Shown one piece after another: positions 41,527-55,130 of a stretch of 64,000 bases of DNA. The DNA is from Ostrinia nubilalis. Its lineage: Eukaryota; Arthropoda; Insecta; Lepidoptera; Crambidae. The stretch lies in the NCBI RefSeq assembly GCF_963855985.1, contig NC_087116.1, positions 6,287,001 through 6,351,000 of the forward strand. The letters are read 5' to 3'. The notes beneath the pieces are model-generated. The model was given only the letters and a program-made list of their open reading frames with translations, was not told where the DNA came from and searched no databases. The translations under genes were made by a program, and so were the position numbers. Within the stretch, counting starts at the first letter, position 1. Each line of letters opens with the position of its first letter.

Positions 41527-41695
41527 AGCTAACGGGACTATTCCCACTTCTCGTTCCCACCGCTGCAACTCCTGTGTAGCCAGGATCTACAGCTTGACCG
41601 CCAATAACCCAACCAGTGAAGGTCAAGTTTGTCCCGGGGGAAAGTTAAACTGTCATTGGACCCGCAACGAAATTAATTAGAAGAACATAGGAGGA
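41527..41695 (-). repeat. Interspersed repeat family C, full length
   Basis: CGGGACTATTCCCACTTCTC to CGCAACGAAATTAATTAGAA. Confidence 0.8.
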
Positions 41696-41955
41696 GTTGT
41701 TTGTGGTGGACTTTGTTTTATAATATTAGTAAGACTCCAAGACTTTAAACCTAGCAATATTATTAACCACGAAAATGACTAACTAAACAAGTAACTTGTA
41801 ACCAAAACTAGTTATTCAACTCATTTTAACGTTAATAATACCTGCTCTACGCCAAATAATATCTGTGTCAAGCGAAAATTTGAGGAAAAGTTGTCGGTTT
41901 AAGTAGTTCAATGCTTCTTTCTGTATTTAGGTAAAACGAGGTAAGGTCTGTCTTA

Positions 41956-42180
41956 CGTCCGTATTCACAAACATTACTATGAGGTCTCACAGAGCGCGTG
42001 GACGCACAGGGTGACGACACACATTCACAGAGCTCTATTCAACGCTATGCGTTCGATTTGCTGCTTGACATGTAAGCATAGTTTACCAGAGGCAAATGGA
42101 GGATTTGACCTACACTTCTTATCTTAGCCAGATGGGTTGTAAGGCCTGTTATTTTTGTTCCTTAGTCGCTTATGACTTTT
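41956..42180. mobile_element. MITE family A joined to family F
   Basis: 41956-42078 starts GTCCGTATTCACAAAC and lacks its right end. 42085-42180 is family F (ACCAGAGGCAAATGGAGGAT). Confidence 0.75.
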
Positions 42181-42289
42181 AAAGAAATAGATTTTTTATA
42201 GATGATGGTCCCATACAATCTTTTGTTGTAAGTAGGTATTTGACCACTAGAATATCCCTTTTTCAGATCAGTCGAGGTGTTTTCATGTT

Positions 42290-42655
42290 CGTTCGTTCGT
42301 TTCAGCCGAATGACGTCCACTGCTGGGCAAAGGCCGCCTCCAAGGTTTTCCACAATGAACGGTCCTGCGCTGCCCGAATCCAGGCTCTTCACGCGACCTT
42401 CCCAGATCGTCGGTCCACCTAATAGGAGGCCTGCCCACGCTACGTCTTCCAGCCCGTGGTCGCCACTCGAGAACTTTTCTGCCCCAACGGCCATCGTCTC
42501 TACGAGCTATGTGCCCCGCCCACTGCCACTTGATTTTAGCGATTCTGCGGGCTATGTCGGTCACTTTGGTTCTCCTGCGGATCTCCTCCTTTCTGATTCG
42601 ATCACGCAGGGAAACTCCGAGCATAGCCCGCTCCATCGCCCTTTGGGTTTTCATG
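42290..42655 (-). mobile_element. LINE C-terminal fragment with longest surviving frame
   Basis: The minus strand is open for over 100 codons: AMERAMLGVSLRDRIRKEE ... IAKIKWQWAGHIARRDDGRW ... KVLEWRPRAGRRSVGRPP. This is the C-terminal part of an endonuclease-reverse transcriptase, the best copy of family D here. 5'-truncated. Confidence 0.85.
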
Positions 42656-42865
42656 TATCTTCACTTTTCTTGCTTTCTCTTAGAATCAAACCCAAGCTAA
42701 GTAGAGACTTTCGTGGTTAAAACCACGCCATAACCGCAGAGAGCTGATCTCCCCTGCCCTTTTGTCCCTAATTCCCTATGTCTGAGAGTCCTCCACCTGG
42801 ACATGAGCTCCCCTGGCTTACCTGGAAGTCTTTAAATAGACTTCGGACGCAGGTTGGCCGTAGTA

Positions 42866-43145
42866 ACAGAGTAAATACAAATGAGTAGGTCATCTTCATA
42901 GAAACGCCCGAGCGCGGTTTGTTACTCATTTGTATTTACTCTGGTAGTAAGGACAATCTGTTCGGGTGGGGATTCTTGGATGGCTCAAACTTGGAGTGCA
43001 AATGCGGTTTTGTTCCCCAGTCGACGAAGCGCATGATGTCGTGCCCTGCTTGCCCAAACAACTGCACGCAGGAAGATTTAATTATTGCTACTGACAACGC
43101 CACTCTTGTAGAAGAGTTTTTGGCTGACACTGTGTAGGTTTGTTG
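42866..43145 (+). mobile_element. Hairpin and retroelement C-terminal fragment
   Basis: AGAGTAAATACAAATGAGTA (42870) is mirrored at 42926-42945. The following frame (about 42950-43137) encodes CKCGFVPQSTKRMMSCPACP and ends TDNATLVEEFLADTV. Shorter copies of its end (GACAACGCCACTCTTGTGGC) lie at 47345 and 56375. It is probably a LINE or other retroelement 3' end; lineage not determined. Confidence 0.5.
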
Positions 43146-43373
43146 TCGACAAGATTGAAGCTTTGACTACTAGATTACATAGGTAGGTACAAGTCTACGA
43201 AACAAGTTGTGTAACACGTGACGATTATCATACTAGTTTGGAATATTGGTTATAAATTATGCTGAGGATCCACTTCGCAATAGTGTGTGGTGCTACGGCG
43301 GGACCAGTTTCTTAATATTAATATCAACAGCGGATATCATTAATTTACATTTTTTATACTAAGCTAGGTTTTG

Positions 43374-43570
43374 CCCGCGGCTTCGCCCGCGTGAAATTTT
43401 GCCTCATCACAGAAAAACATAATCGCGCGCGTCCCTTTTTCAAAAACCGGGATAAAAACTATCCCTAATGTCCTTTTCCGGAAGTGGAAACTATCTTATG
43501 CTATTATCAAAATCGGTTCAGTGGTTTAGGCGTGAAAGCAACACAGACAGCAGAGTTTCGTTTACCTATG
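43374..43570 (-). mobile_element. Helitron-like copy
   Basis: TTTGCCCGCGGCTTCGCCCG ... AAACCGGGATAAAAACTATCC ... TCGGTTCAGTGGTTTAGGCG. Confidence 0.6.
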
Positions 43571-43779
43571 CAAGCAAAAGACGAGTTTTTAAAATAATTT
43601 GTCTATAATTTAGTAACTAATTGGTTTTTTACTACTTAGCTATAAGATTCCCTAGAAGTGTAAATAATTTCAAAACACTTCCTCAGTCAAATTTATTTTT
43701 TTACATAATAAAACAAAGTTTAAAATCCATCTATGAAATGATACTCAGATAAGTGAACGTGCTGTCTGTACAGTCAGCT

Positions 43780-43925
43780 TCAAATAGTTCGTGACACCCA
43801 AAGTAGCCAAAAAGTTCACAAGTCACAACACGTCTTTGTAACAATTTTAATAAAATAAATTAAAAAACCTTGGGGGAGGCCTTTGTCCAACAGTGGACGT
43901 CATTTGGCTGAAACGAACGAAATTA
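43780..43925 (+). mobile_element. Fragment of the GTGACACCCAAAG MITE, then LINE family D tail
   Basis: 43785-43840 GTGACACCCAAAGTAGCCAA. 43866-43925 GGGGGAGGCCTTTGTCCAAC to GCTGAAACGAACGAA. Confidence 0.7.
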
Positions 43926-44051
43926 AAAAAAAAAATTTTTCAGACAAAGCAGTTCATATTTTGGTTTGGTGATCAAATTAGTAGAGTTAGTAACAATGTT
44001 TTTAGAAATATGTTAGTAGTACAGCATGGGTTTGACAAACTATTAATTACT

Positions 44052-44457
44052 AGCTGACCCGGCGAACTTTGTTCCGCCTTAATGGCAATAAATAAGCAGA
44101 CTTTTTTTTTTAATTTCGAATGGGATAAAAAGTATCCTATGTCCTTCTCCTGGCTCTAAACTACCTCCCTGACAATTTTCAGCTAAATCGGTTCAGCCGT
44201 TCTTGAGTTATAAGTGGTGTAACTAACACGACTTTCTTTTATATATATACTAGCTGACCCGGCGAACTTTGTTCCGCCTTAATGGCAATAAATAAGCAGA
44301 CTTTTTTTATTTCGAACGGGATAAAAAGTATCCTATGTCCTTCTCCTGGCTCTAAACTACCTCCCTGACAATTTTTAGCTAAATCGGTTCACCCGTTCTT
44401 GAGTTATAAGTGGAGTAACTAACACGACTTTCTTTTATATAATTATATAGATAGATA
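44052..44457 (+). repeat. Tandem pair of a ~200-bp retroelement end
   Basis: CTAGCTGACCCGGCGAACTT begins at 44052 and again at 44251. The two copies are almost identical through GTTATAAGTGGWGTAACTAA. It is probably an RTE-type LINE 3' end in head-to-tail order. Confidence 0.7.
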
Positions 44458-44652
44458 TTGACTCTTTTAATATGGACGTTTTATTGCTTTACATGCCTAA
44501 TGTGTAAGTCAACAAAGCGACCATAAATGGCTGAGTCAGGCCTTACAGCAATCATTTCCAGGATTCCATTCCCACTTGTCCTCAGTCTTTGTAACACAGA
44601 CACAGTAAATTAATAAGGTTGTGTTGGCAACATTATGGCCACTTTAGGTAGG

Positions 44653-45185
44653 TGTCACGAACTACACTCAACATCAAATAAACCGCACCTTCCGCGACGC
44701 GAACTTTAAAGATTTTCTTCTGACACAATTATGGTACCCCAACAATATTGGTGTTATTTGAAAGCCCAATAAATATCCTTAAAGAAAAATACATTTCATT
44801 TCTAAATAAATGATTAACATACACCATAAATGTGACTTGAAAATAGACCTCACTTTGGGCTCACCTCTGGGATCAATTAGACCAATTTTTATGGTTATAA
44901 AACCAAATAAAGATCTCACGTGTCCTCTTTAACAGATGGATAGCGATTAATCCCAACTTAACAGTTTTATAGTCATAAAAAATGGCTATAGCGTAAGTAC
45001 CTATTTTTTGAAGAAGTGACTCTGGATCCTTGTAAAGACACATTTTTGGGGTAAAAACCTTTCCTTTAATGAAATGAAGTTTAAAACTAGGCTTTCAAAT
45101 GGTACCAACGTTGGTGGGAAGTGGGGATGCATACGTTTAATAAGTGCTTGTCGCGGGAGGTGCGATTTATTTGATGCCGAGTGTA
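44653..45185. mobile_element. ~533-bp mariner-like non-autonomous element
   Basis: ACACTCAACATCAAATAAAC / CGCACCTTCCGCGAC at the left are mirrored by GTCGCGGGAGGTGCGATTTA at the right. No transposase frame. TA-flanked termini fit Tc1/mariner, but the superfamily is inferred from end style only. Confidence 0.7.
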
Positions 45186-45487
45186 TTTGACTCTGACTGT
45201 ATCAAAATCCTCTTATAACATTAAACATTTAAAGCCTACAAGATCCTAAAATTACCATAAACTCACGTTTTACGTACGTACTATGAGATTTGCATTCATA
45301 ACTGGTTGGATTCACGTGAACAGTCCCAAGCTAACATTTTAAAGTTTGTACAAATATTTATCAGTAAGAATGGTTACGTCATTGGACCCTTGAGCTTGTG
45401 TTTCGATCGCAGATTTCGCAGGATAAAATTTTTATCTATCATAGAAAATCTTTAACGTCACTCGATAACAAATCTTATCTTGATTGA

Positions 45488-45706
45488 AACCTTCGATCAA
45501 CAATACCAACTAAATATCAGCTCAGTGTAAAAATTACGTTTCAGGAAATAAGAGCGCACTTGAGAAGTGACTTCTTATCATTTAATTAGATGGGAATTTT
45601 AAAGACTATAAATTACATTAAATTGATGCCAGACGAAAAAAGATATTAATTTATTTCCCAAGACGTATTTTTTACGCTAACGCGAGTTGGTATTGTTGAT
45701 CGAAGA
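45488..45706. mobile_element. 219-bp MITE, CTTCGATCAACAATACCAAC ends
   Basis: The 20-bp ends are exact inverted copies. The interior is non-coding. Confidence 0.75.
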
Positions 45707-46360
45707 TTTAAATGCATGAATAATGAGAAAAAAGAGAGAAATTGCAGAATCCAAACACAAACTTTAGATGCTTTTTCACCCCTTTAAGAGTTTAATTTTC
45801 TTATTAAAATTATCATAATAGTTAGTTAACATGTTGATAGTAAACAAAATGAAACAGATCGTGAGCAGGTACTTAAAGTAGAGTTTGTTCACATATTTAT
45901 TTATTTGATCACCAACAAAAATGAAAATGAAAACAAAAGAAAAATGCGTTATAAATTTCATAGTACATTAATATGTATCTAATAATCCATAATTTCTCTA
46001 TCCTTTTATTCGTTATCTTGGTACCAAATAACCGTTTTTTCTTTCTTTCAAACATTGCCAAAAAATTCACACGATTTTATTTCTCTTATTAATCCCCAAC
46101 AAGTTTCGTGCCATTAAATCTTGAACCATAAACTTCATCCTTATTAATGTTGACATTAAACTGTTCCCAACATACAGGGTGGAAACGATAAGTGATCTCA
46201 CTCGATTATTTCTAAACTATACAAGATATCGAAAAACTGGTTACTGATCCTGAAAGTGCTTTATGAGCTCATGAGAATGAGAATAAACTGGATCTATCTG
46301 AAAATTCTATGTTTTCACTTAACAAAGGAAAGCATTTAACAGAGACTGACAAAGGTGACT
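45707..46360. other. Unique AT-rich sequence, nothing recognised
   Basis: No supported exon or repeat. Confidence 0.4.
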
Positions 46361-46363
46361 GAT

Positions 46364-46745
46364 GCCCGTTTTCACCATCAATCCCTAATTTTTAAGTGAC
46401 CCCTATGAAAACAAACCTGTTATGTGTTACCATAGGGGTCACTTAAAAATTAGGGATTGATGGTGAAACGGGCATGAGTTTCTTTCGCCACTTCTTCTCA
46501 GCACCAGCCCATAAATGTTGTCCTGAAGTGGTGGTAGGGCAAGCTATATTTGGGCCGTCTATAATAAGCGCCTTGGAAAGGGCCTATCGTTCGTTTCAGC
46601 CGAAAGAAGTCCACTGCTGGACAAAGGCCTCCCCCAAGGATTTCTACGAAGACCGATCCTGCGCCGCTCGTATCCAGGCACCTCCAACGAACTTCACCAG
46701 ATCGTCGGTCCACCTAGTGGGAGGCCTGCCCACACTACATCTACG
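46364..46745. mobile_element. MITE copy, family E-like fragment and LINE family D end
   Basis: 46364-46475 is the second GCCCGTTTTCACCATCAATC element. 46476-46585 is E-like (CTTCTTCTCAGCACCAGCCC). 46588-46745 is the minus-strand LINE end. Confidence 0.75.
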
Positions 46746-48690
46746 TCTATGTACTGAATAAACTATTTGGTTTGGTAACGTTTCTACCCTGTATAATTGT
46801 AGTCAAGTTTATGAATGTCTGCTGAGTGAGAATAGAGTTTTTTATATATCCATAATCATTAAAAGGTTGATTGGAGTTCAATGACAGTAATTGAGTTAAT
46901 GTGAAAGATATTCTGGTAATTTATTTCTTCTTTTAGTGAGTAAACAAGGCTAGTTTGTTTCGTGACTTTTCTCGAGTGATTTTCAGTTTGGAAGGAACAA
47001 AGCGAAAATTTATACTTACTTAAACTGTAGAGTCATGTAGGGTTACATAAATTATCATTATTATTGATACATAATTCAAGACGAATCATAATAGTTAAAT
47101 AAAAAATAAGGTCGGTGAAGATGGATGAGTGAATTTTTGTTAAACCACCGAACCTATTTAGATGAAATTTGGTATGAAAGTAGCGAGACACAGGAACAAA
47201 TATATTTTATGATCCCAATTTTTGTCTGGTTTTTGTAAAAGAGACACGAAACAGAGTGACGAATTCATACGAGAGAAGACGCAGACAAAAAAGCTAGTTT
47301 GTATCTATAAGTAAAGTAAAGTAAACAACGCTAAGTAAAAGGTTTAATGAAGGCTGCTGACAACGCCACTCTTGTGGCGGAGTTTTGGGCTGACACTGTG
47401 TAGGTTTGTTGTCGACACGACAAGAAGAAGGATAAGTAAAGTCACCCTAAGTTTATGTACTAATTTAAAAAAATGATAATTAATAAATGATTAACACACA
47501 AAGACTTGTAACAGTTGTAGTACTTGTATGGTCATTTTACAAACAAACAATCATTTTCACTTGCATATACATATAGGGTAATTTTGTAATCAGTGTATTT
47601 TTTTTAATTACTTAGCTCTATAGAACAATTTCAAGTCTAGCAGTGGACTGTAAAGGGTTGTTGATGATCATAGATCAATTTATTAATACTACAACTTTAT
47701 CTTAATTATTTTTAATGCCTATGTTATCTTAATTTTTAATGGTTTTAATGCATGCTCATTTTCGCGTACCATTGTCTTAACTCGAAAGCTCTGTATTTAA
47801 TTGTGTGTATAACTACATAAGAATTTATCTATGAACGAAGCAAATTATCCACGTGTGCCAATTTTGGAGCGGATAAAAATAATTAATTAAGAAAAAAATA
47901 CATTGTTTTCTTACGTTAATCGATTAAGTTAATGATTGAGTCGCTCCTATTTTGGATACTGATTGCAAAGTCACCCTGTATGTAAGATGGCTAAGGCCAA
48001 GGTTGCAGAGAAATGCAAAGATTTTACACCTGTTTCGTTTTGAGGCCACGGCCCTGCTCTTTAGCATTAATATTAACAAAAAGTTTAATTAATAAACATT
48101 TTATTGCAAACTGAGATCTTCTTTTTGAAACAAAAGCAGTTTACAAAATATTTTTATTAAGATTGTATCAAACTATAATACTATGTAAAAATAAATCGTT
48201 CTAAGAACCTACATTCAAATTTTTTACGACATATTTTGACAGCATTTTATGCAGATATTTTAGCATAATTATGTTTTAAATCTAAATGCGAATACCTGAC
48301 TCTGCCTGTCTTACATTTTCACGATTAAACAGCTGATCAGATTTAGATGAATTTATCACGGATATAAATCCTGGAATCAAAATTAGCACAGTTTTCATCC
48401 AGATCATCCTTTAAGTAGGGTAAAAAGGATGCGGAATTTTTTTATAGGGATAGTTATTTAATTTTTAGCGTTAAGAGTTGCATCTCAGGCTGACAGAACT
48501 GCCTAAGGCGGGAATTGAGAATTGAACTCTTCAATTGGGAAGAGTATACTACGCTCGAAAAACTATTTTATAAGAAAATCTCGCGGTCTAAGCCGCGGGC
48601 AAACAATAATTATTTTTTAACAATTTTATCGCTCGTTATTATAATTTTAAGACTGCACCCGCCAGCATAACACACACGATATAGTGTGAC
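46746..48690. other. Mostly unique sequence
   Basis: Holds a degenerate Helitron-like stretch at 47110-47300, a retroelement-end fragment at 47341-47430 and a B-box-type fragment at 48480-48610. No exon supported. Confidence 0.4.
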
Positions 48691-48824
48691 GGCCGTATTC
48701 ACAAACATTTCTATGAGGCCTCACGGGAGTACTGGACGCACAGGGTGACACACGAACCAATCAGAGCTCTATTCAACGCTGTGCGATCGATTTGCTGCTT
48801 CACTTAAGCAAGCATCGTTTGTGA
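48691..48824. mobile_element. MITE family A
   Basis: GCCGTATTCACAAACATTTC to CAAGCATCGTTTGTGA. Confidence 0.85.
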
Positions 48825-49019
48825 TAGAGAGGATTAACAAAGTAGATGATGAAATGTTACAGAAATAGTCAAATAATTAGAAAGTTGTTTTGCTTTTTGG
48901 AACATAGAAAGCAAGAATCCGAATCAAAATTTGTTTCTGGGGCGCAGCTTATGCCAATTAGTAGTGACTGAGTTTCTAGTGCTGCTTCTTCTCAGCACTG
49001 GCCTAACTTGGAACTCCTC

Positions 49020-49610
49020 CGAATAATTTCGTTGCGGGTCCAATGACAGTTTAACTTTCCCCGGGACAAACCTGCCTTCACTGGTTGGGTTATTGGCGGT
49101 CAAGCTGTAGATCCTGGCTACACAGAGTTGCAGCGGTGGGAACAAGAGGTGGGAGCCTCGTTGAACTCCGCACGCAAAACAACTCCCGCTTTTTTTGACA
49201 AAGCAATTTTAAGTTACTTGTTTGGTAACAATTTTATTACCTACCATGCGACAGTTGCTCTTTGATCTACGAAGGCCGCAAAATAGAGATATAGAGTAAG
49301 TTCACTATTAAAGATCATCATTATGTAGTCTCTGAAGCACGACCTTCTCTAATTTACCAGAGGCAAATGGAGGATTTGTCCTACACTTCCCACGCTGGCC
49401 AGACGGGCTGGGGAGGCCTGATGTTCGCATATTAATTTGTCCCTTAGTCGCTTAAAACGTCCACGGGAAGAGTGGGAGTGATCCAATTCATTACGGGACT
49501 ATTCCCACCTCTCGTTCCCACCGCTGCAACTCCTGTGTAGCCAGGATCTACAACTTGACCGCCAATAACTCAACCAGTGGAAGTTAAGTCCCGGGGGAAG
49601 TAATGTAATG
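49020..49610. repeat. Family C (+), family F (+), family C (-) cluster
   Basis: 49023-49160 and 49488-49600 are family C in opposite orientation. 49318-49475 is family F. Confidence 0.75.
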
Positions 49611-49882
49611 CTGGACTGAGGTAATAATTATATTCTAAAATTTTAGTTATTGTATGTGAAGCTACTACAACTAATTTAGATTGTGCGTTTACAAAGTAAG
49701 CAGGTGTTCGAGGTCAAAAACAAGTTTGAAGTTGGCAAAATTCCGTACAATAATTTGAATGTAAATCTATCTAGTTTCAAAAACGAGTTCTAAACTAAAT
49801 AATTCATAATAATTTAATCTGTTGTTTCTACTTTCCCCCTTCTCGAGTTTTGTTAAAAAATGAAAGGTGCCTTGGCCATCAT

Positions 49883-50460
<578 letters not shown>

Positions 50461-50465
50461 ACAGT

Positions 50466-50592
50466 CACTCAATCACAGTTTAACTTTCCCGGGACAAACT
50501 TGGCCTTCACTGGTTGGGTTATTGGCGGTTAAGCTGTAGATCCTGGCTACACAGGAGTTGCAGCGGTAGGAACAAAGATGGGAAAAGTCCTA
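50466..50592 (+). repeat. Interspersed repeat family C
   Basis: AACTTTCCCGGGACAAACTT ... GATCCTGGCTACACAGGAG. Confidence 0.75.
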
Positions 50593-50969
50593 ACACATAG
50601 GTAGGTACATCGTATCGCTCTCGCGACGGCTATGTACTACAAGTTTTACATACAAATAAAGGATTAATTTTGTAACAAGCACTGTTAAATTAATGTCGTA
50701 ACATACGTATACATTAATTAATACAATGTAATTAGCAAACGTTGTTACATGGAAATAGTTATTTACGCGTTACTTTGACCTTAATTATAAGTACTTAGTT
50801 AAACAAATTAAGTGTTTAGCGGAATATAAACTTTTTTTTTACTTTTTAATGGAAAAAAAAGTTTTTTCAGGACTAATCAATCAATTGGGCAAAATGAAAA
50901 GCTATAATTTCATTGCACATTTGATATGATGAGAGAAACTCGTAAATAATGGAAATATTATACAACTAT

Positions 50970-51080
50970 GATGAATTTGTCCTACACTCCCCACGCTGGC
51001 CAGACGGGTTGGGGAGGCCTGATGTTCGCATATTTGTCCCTTAGTCGCTTACGACATCCACGGGAAGAGTGGACTGGTCC
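50970..51080 (+). repeat. Interspersed repeat family F fragment
   Basis: GTCCTACACTCCCCACGCTG ... TAGTCGCTTACGACATCCAC. Confidence 0.75.
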
Positions 51081-51490
51081 TACCCATTCTGCTCTGTCTT
51101 ATTAGATTTTTTTTTAAATGGCATATTTATAGCGTCCCATTGGCACCCTTGAGCTTGATTACGGAACCCGAACTCCGAACAAAACAGAACATTTATTTAA
51201 CTTTTTATGGCATTTTAAACACACACAGAAGCTTAGGTACAACATAAAGAAGAACAGACGTCATAACATTTATTATTTTTGCAAACAGTAAAGTTTTAAG
51301 AAAAACTGGTTTGACGACGTCAAAAAATATAAAAAATACCATTAACCTGATGGCATATCAAGAGTGACATTGTGCAAATGTGGTGCTTATGACACTTGGA
51401 GTAAAGACTTTCTTGGCCAGACTTGTCGATATTTTTTAATTACCCGACCGCGCTAGAAGAGGTTATGTTTTGGAGCATCTGGTTGTAGGC

Positions 51491-51736
51491 CTGATTCGAC
51501 CATACTTTTATCCGAGAATAACTCCTGTAGGCCTAAGATGCGCGCCGTGATAGGCGGTTATCACGCCATTTTATCGATTTTGCCCATACAAATTGACGTC
51601 GATAAAAGTTATCACGGCGCGTATCTTAGGCCTACTGGTATAACTGGCACATTGACAGTTTCAGTATGGACAATATGTCAAAACTGACGATTTATTCTGA
51701 GATTAAAATTATTTACCTACTCTTGTTTGGTCGAAT
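51491..51736. mobile_element. Nested foldback element
   Basis: Outer arms GATTCGACCA (51491) and TGGTCGAATC (about 51727). Inner hairpin 51528-51632 from AGGCCTAAGATGCGCGCCGT to ACGGCGCGTATCTTAGGCCT. Confidence 0.65.
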
Positions 51737-52251
51737 CCACCTTTAGTCGCTTACGACCATCCACAGAAAGAGTGGCAGTGAATCTATTCTATTCTGCCGA
51801 AACTACGCGCCTAAAGACTTTTAATTTACAAGAAACCAAATATTAACGTGTTTATGTACTAAATCATTTTCTCATATCTATAGGTAGGAACTGAGAAAAA
51901 CCAGTATAACCCGTTTACTGTTTTCTATTCATAATGTAAGCACATAAACAACAAAATATAGAATTCCAAGGAAAACGTAATAAGTAGTTCTATGAATGAA
52001 CTCATAAGAGTACGTGGTTAAAATATGTAGGTACAAAGTGGTTAAGAATATGTAAGTAAAAATCATGTCGGTTAAAGCAAAATATTTAGGTAAGTAGTTA
52101 TAAACTAAAACTTTATTGCACATAATAATATCAGTGCAAAAGGCGGAGTTAATGCCATGGCATTATCTTCCAGTCTACCTTTGAGCCAATCAGAAAATTA
52201 CTAGTTTACTTGTACGCAATTTTGTAAATAAACTGATTTAATAGCGTGTAT

Positions 52252-52462
52252 TGGGGCAGGCCTAAGTCCAGCAGTGGACTATAATTATGCTGACAATGGT
52301 ATTGGTTGAAAAAGACTGAAAACTCCCTCTCGATGGACTGACGATCTGGTGAAAGTCACAGGAAGCACCTGGATGCGAGCAGCGTAGGACCGGTCTTTGT
52401 GAAAATCCTTGGGGGAGGCCTTTGTCCAGCAGTGGACGGCATTTGGTTCAAACGACCGAACT
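52252..52462 (+). mobile_element. LINE family D 3' end
   Basis: GGACTGACGATCTGGTGAAA ... GGGGGAGGCCTTTGTCCAGC ... CATTTGG. Confidence 0.75.
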
Positions 52463-53105
52463 ATTTTTTTTGTAATTCCAACATGGTTTAAATATCAATA
52501 ATTTTGCCATCATTTCCTTAACAAATATTATTACATCTACGCACAATGCCCTTGATTTTTGACTACTTATTAAGACAGGTTTTGTCAATGGTAAACTATT
52601 GAATTGATTAACATTAATGAAATTGGAGCCACATGGCAACCGTTGTAAAATTATTAATAATGTTTTTAACCTCTAGAAAAAGAAGTTTTTTACCTAAGTT
52701 TCACATTTTTGTGTGCGTCTTATTTCAAAACGTGATACTATTTCGGACTTTTTAAGTTCGTTGGACAAGAAAGTAACATAATTTTTTATTTGAATAAAAT
52801 ACAAATGGATTTTGAGACAGTTTTTCTATTTTAAAGGTGTCTTTTATCATTATGTTCTGAACTGTGGTTCATAAAAATCATTAATCAGGCACTTATTATA
52901 AGTACCGCTTAAAAACTATGACAAAACGTTAAAACCTAACAATAAATTAATTATCGTTGCGTCGTGCAGTTTTTATTCTCTCTTAGGTGCTTACAGTTTC
53001 TAATAATCATCACTATCACTAATTAGATATTATAAAAGAAAGTCGCTTTTCTGTCTGTCTGTCCCCATGTATGCTCAGATCTTTAAAACTACGGCTGTTG
53101 ATCAG
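52463..53105. other. Unique AT-rich sequence, nothing recognised
   Basis: No supported exon or repeat. Confidence 0.4.
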
Positions 53106-53109
53106 TGAG

Positions 53110-53220
53110 ATGTATGAAAGTGCGCACATTACACCGATTTGTTATCGGCCGATTCTTCATACAAATTAGAATCGGGCCCAACTATCGGCCAACTAAAAGC
53201 CGGTGGTCTGCGCCTAGACT
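53110..53220. mobile_element. Truncated copy of the 28650-28812 MITE
   Basis: GTGCGCACATTACACCGATT ... GGTGGTCTGCGCCTAGACT. Confidence 0.7.
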
Positions 53221-53574
53221 AAATAAGCTTGCATCATAGACCATGGGTACCAAACCACAGTAAACATTACTTAAATAGGTACTTCTTGTCCTACACCTAA
53301 CGTTAAGTACAATTTTTACCTGATATAAACCATATTTGGTCATTGTAGACAAAGTTAAGGTCAAAAGATTTGCGCAAGAAAACCTGAGGAACTAACATTG
53401 ACCACGGTCAAAACTGTTGACCATGCGTACGCGCATAACAAACACGCACCTATGTCAATAGGAAGTAGGTTTAATTTAGGCTGAAGTGCGAGGCGGCAAG
53501 GAAATGTAGGAGGAAAACTCAAAATGGCGGGTTGTGACCAAAAATAATACGTTCCTTTACTTTTTCTGTGGCGG

Positions 53575-53682
53575 GAGGTGGCTGGATGCGAGCGGCCGCC
53601 GGACTGGTCTTTATGGAAATCCTTGGGGGAGGCCTTTGTCCAGCAGTGGACGTCTTTCGGCTGAAACGAACGAATGAACGAA
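53575..53682 (+). mobile_element. LINE family D 3' end
   Basis: GGGAGGTGGCTGGATGCGAG ... GGACGTCTTTCGGCTGAAAC. Confidence 0.75.
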
Positions 53683-54091
53683 CTTTTTCTGTGTCACGAA
53701 TTATTTGCTTTGATTATTCACTCATTTTGACATGTCCACACTAACTGGACGCGTCAACAAAATACTGCGTTAGTTTGTTTTGTAAACACTACGCAAATTA
53801 AGTAGTTGGATGACGTTCTTGTTTTTTATCGCCCGTCTCCCATATTCAATCCTTGTCCAAATCCGGATTTCAAATGTCCTTGAATCAGTTTGTTATTGTT
53901 TAAATAGTCTTATAAACAATATGAAAGTGTAAAAACATCGAAAACCCCAGATATTTTGACCAAATTCATTTTGAAAATATGAAAGTTGACGGACGGATTT
54001 GACGGAAATTATTACTTTTGTGACCTTTAAAACCGGGATAAAAAATACTTATTCTAAAAATGTATCCTATGTTTCACACTAATTAAGTAAA

Positions 54092-54220
54092 TGTGAGTTT
54101 CTTGCGCTGCTTCTTCTCAGCACTGGCCCATGTATTGTCCCGAAGCAGTGGTAGGGTTAATATTGGGACGTGTAAACGTGCTCTTTAAAAGTCTATTGGC
54201 AAAAATAAATGAATTTTATG
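54092..54220 (+). mobile_element. SINE-like family E
   Basis: GAGTTTCTTGCGCTGCTTCT ... GAAGCAGTGGTAGGGTTAAT ... AATGAATTTTATG. Confidence 0.65.
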
Positions 54221-54640
54221 AATTTTTATAATTTTAATATCTTCATCAAAATCGGTGCAGAGTGGTTTGAAAAGTGGCATGAAAAGGTAGCAAACTGTCA
54301 AAAACCAGTGACAGGATTTTGTAGAGTGATTCATGAGGAAGGTTTACGCATACAAATTAGGTAGTAGTTTTTAATTCTGGTTCTAGAAAGGGGGACGTGA
54401 TATTCTGTGACAGGAGACCAATTTTCACCGTGAGCAAAAGCTATTTTATCACTTACTTACAGTTAGTTAAAATTAGGTAGTTAATCTCTGCTATAATGTA
54501 ACTGTCACGAGGCCCAGGTTGTGGTCAACAAACTACACTCATATCGTTTAGTATGATAAAACGCTGTCGTTCTTTACGTGCGCATTTTATTTTACGTGAT
54601 TTGAAGTTGTTTTTTATGTGACGCAATTTGTTTACAACTT

Positions 54641-55130
54641 ACGCCTGTATTCACAAACATTACTATGAGTTCTCACAGTGCGCGTGGACGCACAGGGTGA
54701 CACACGAACCAATAACAGAGCTCTATTCAACGCTGTGCGTTCGATTTGCTGCTTCACTTAAGCAAGTATCGTTTTTGAATACGGGCGTTAGTCTCGCGCT
54801 CACAAGTGAGCACGTTTACAAAATGTATGAAAATTTTAGTTTTTGAAAGTTTCCCGCTAGGGGCGCTGTACAATCTGTCATACATTTAACGTCATTTTTT
54901 GACGCGCACTAGTGAGCGCGTTTGAAAAATAACTCACACTCAGCCCTCTGATGTTCGTATTGTCCCTTAGTCGCTTACGACATCCACGTGAAGAGTAGTG
55001 TTCTATTATGCTCTTTCCCCACGCTGGCCAGACGAGTCGGGGCGGCCATATTTGTCCCTTAGTCGCTTACGATATTTAGTAGGATTGGTCCTATCCTACT
55101 CAGCAGTCAGCAGGAACAACTTGACTAGTA
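54641..55130. mobile_element. MITE family A, MITE family H and family F in series
   Basis: 54641-54788 is a full family A copy. 54790-54950 is family H (CGCTAGGGGCGCTGTACAAT core). 54951-55130 is F-like (CCCTTAGTCGCTTACGACAT twice). Confidence 0.8.

Noticed and set aside
45776..45961. Small hydrophobic protein on the minus strand
   Set aside because: AT-rich low-complexity frame without family, splice or promoter support.
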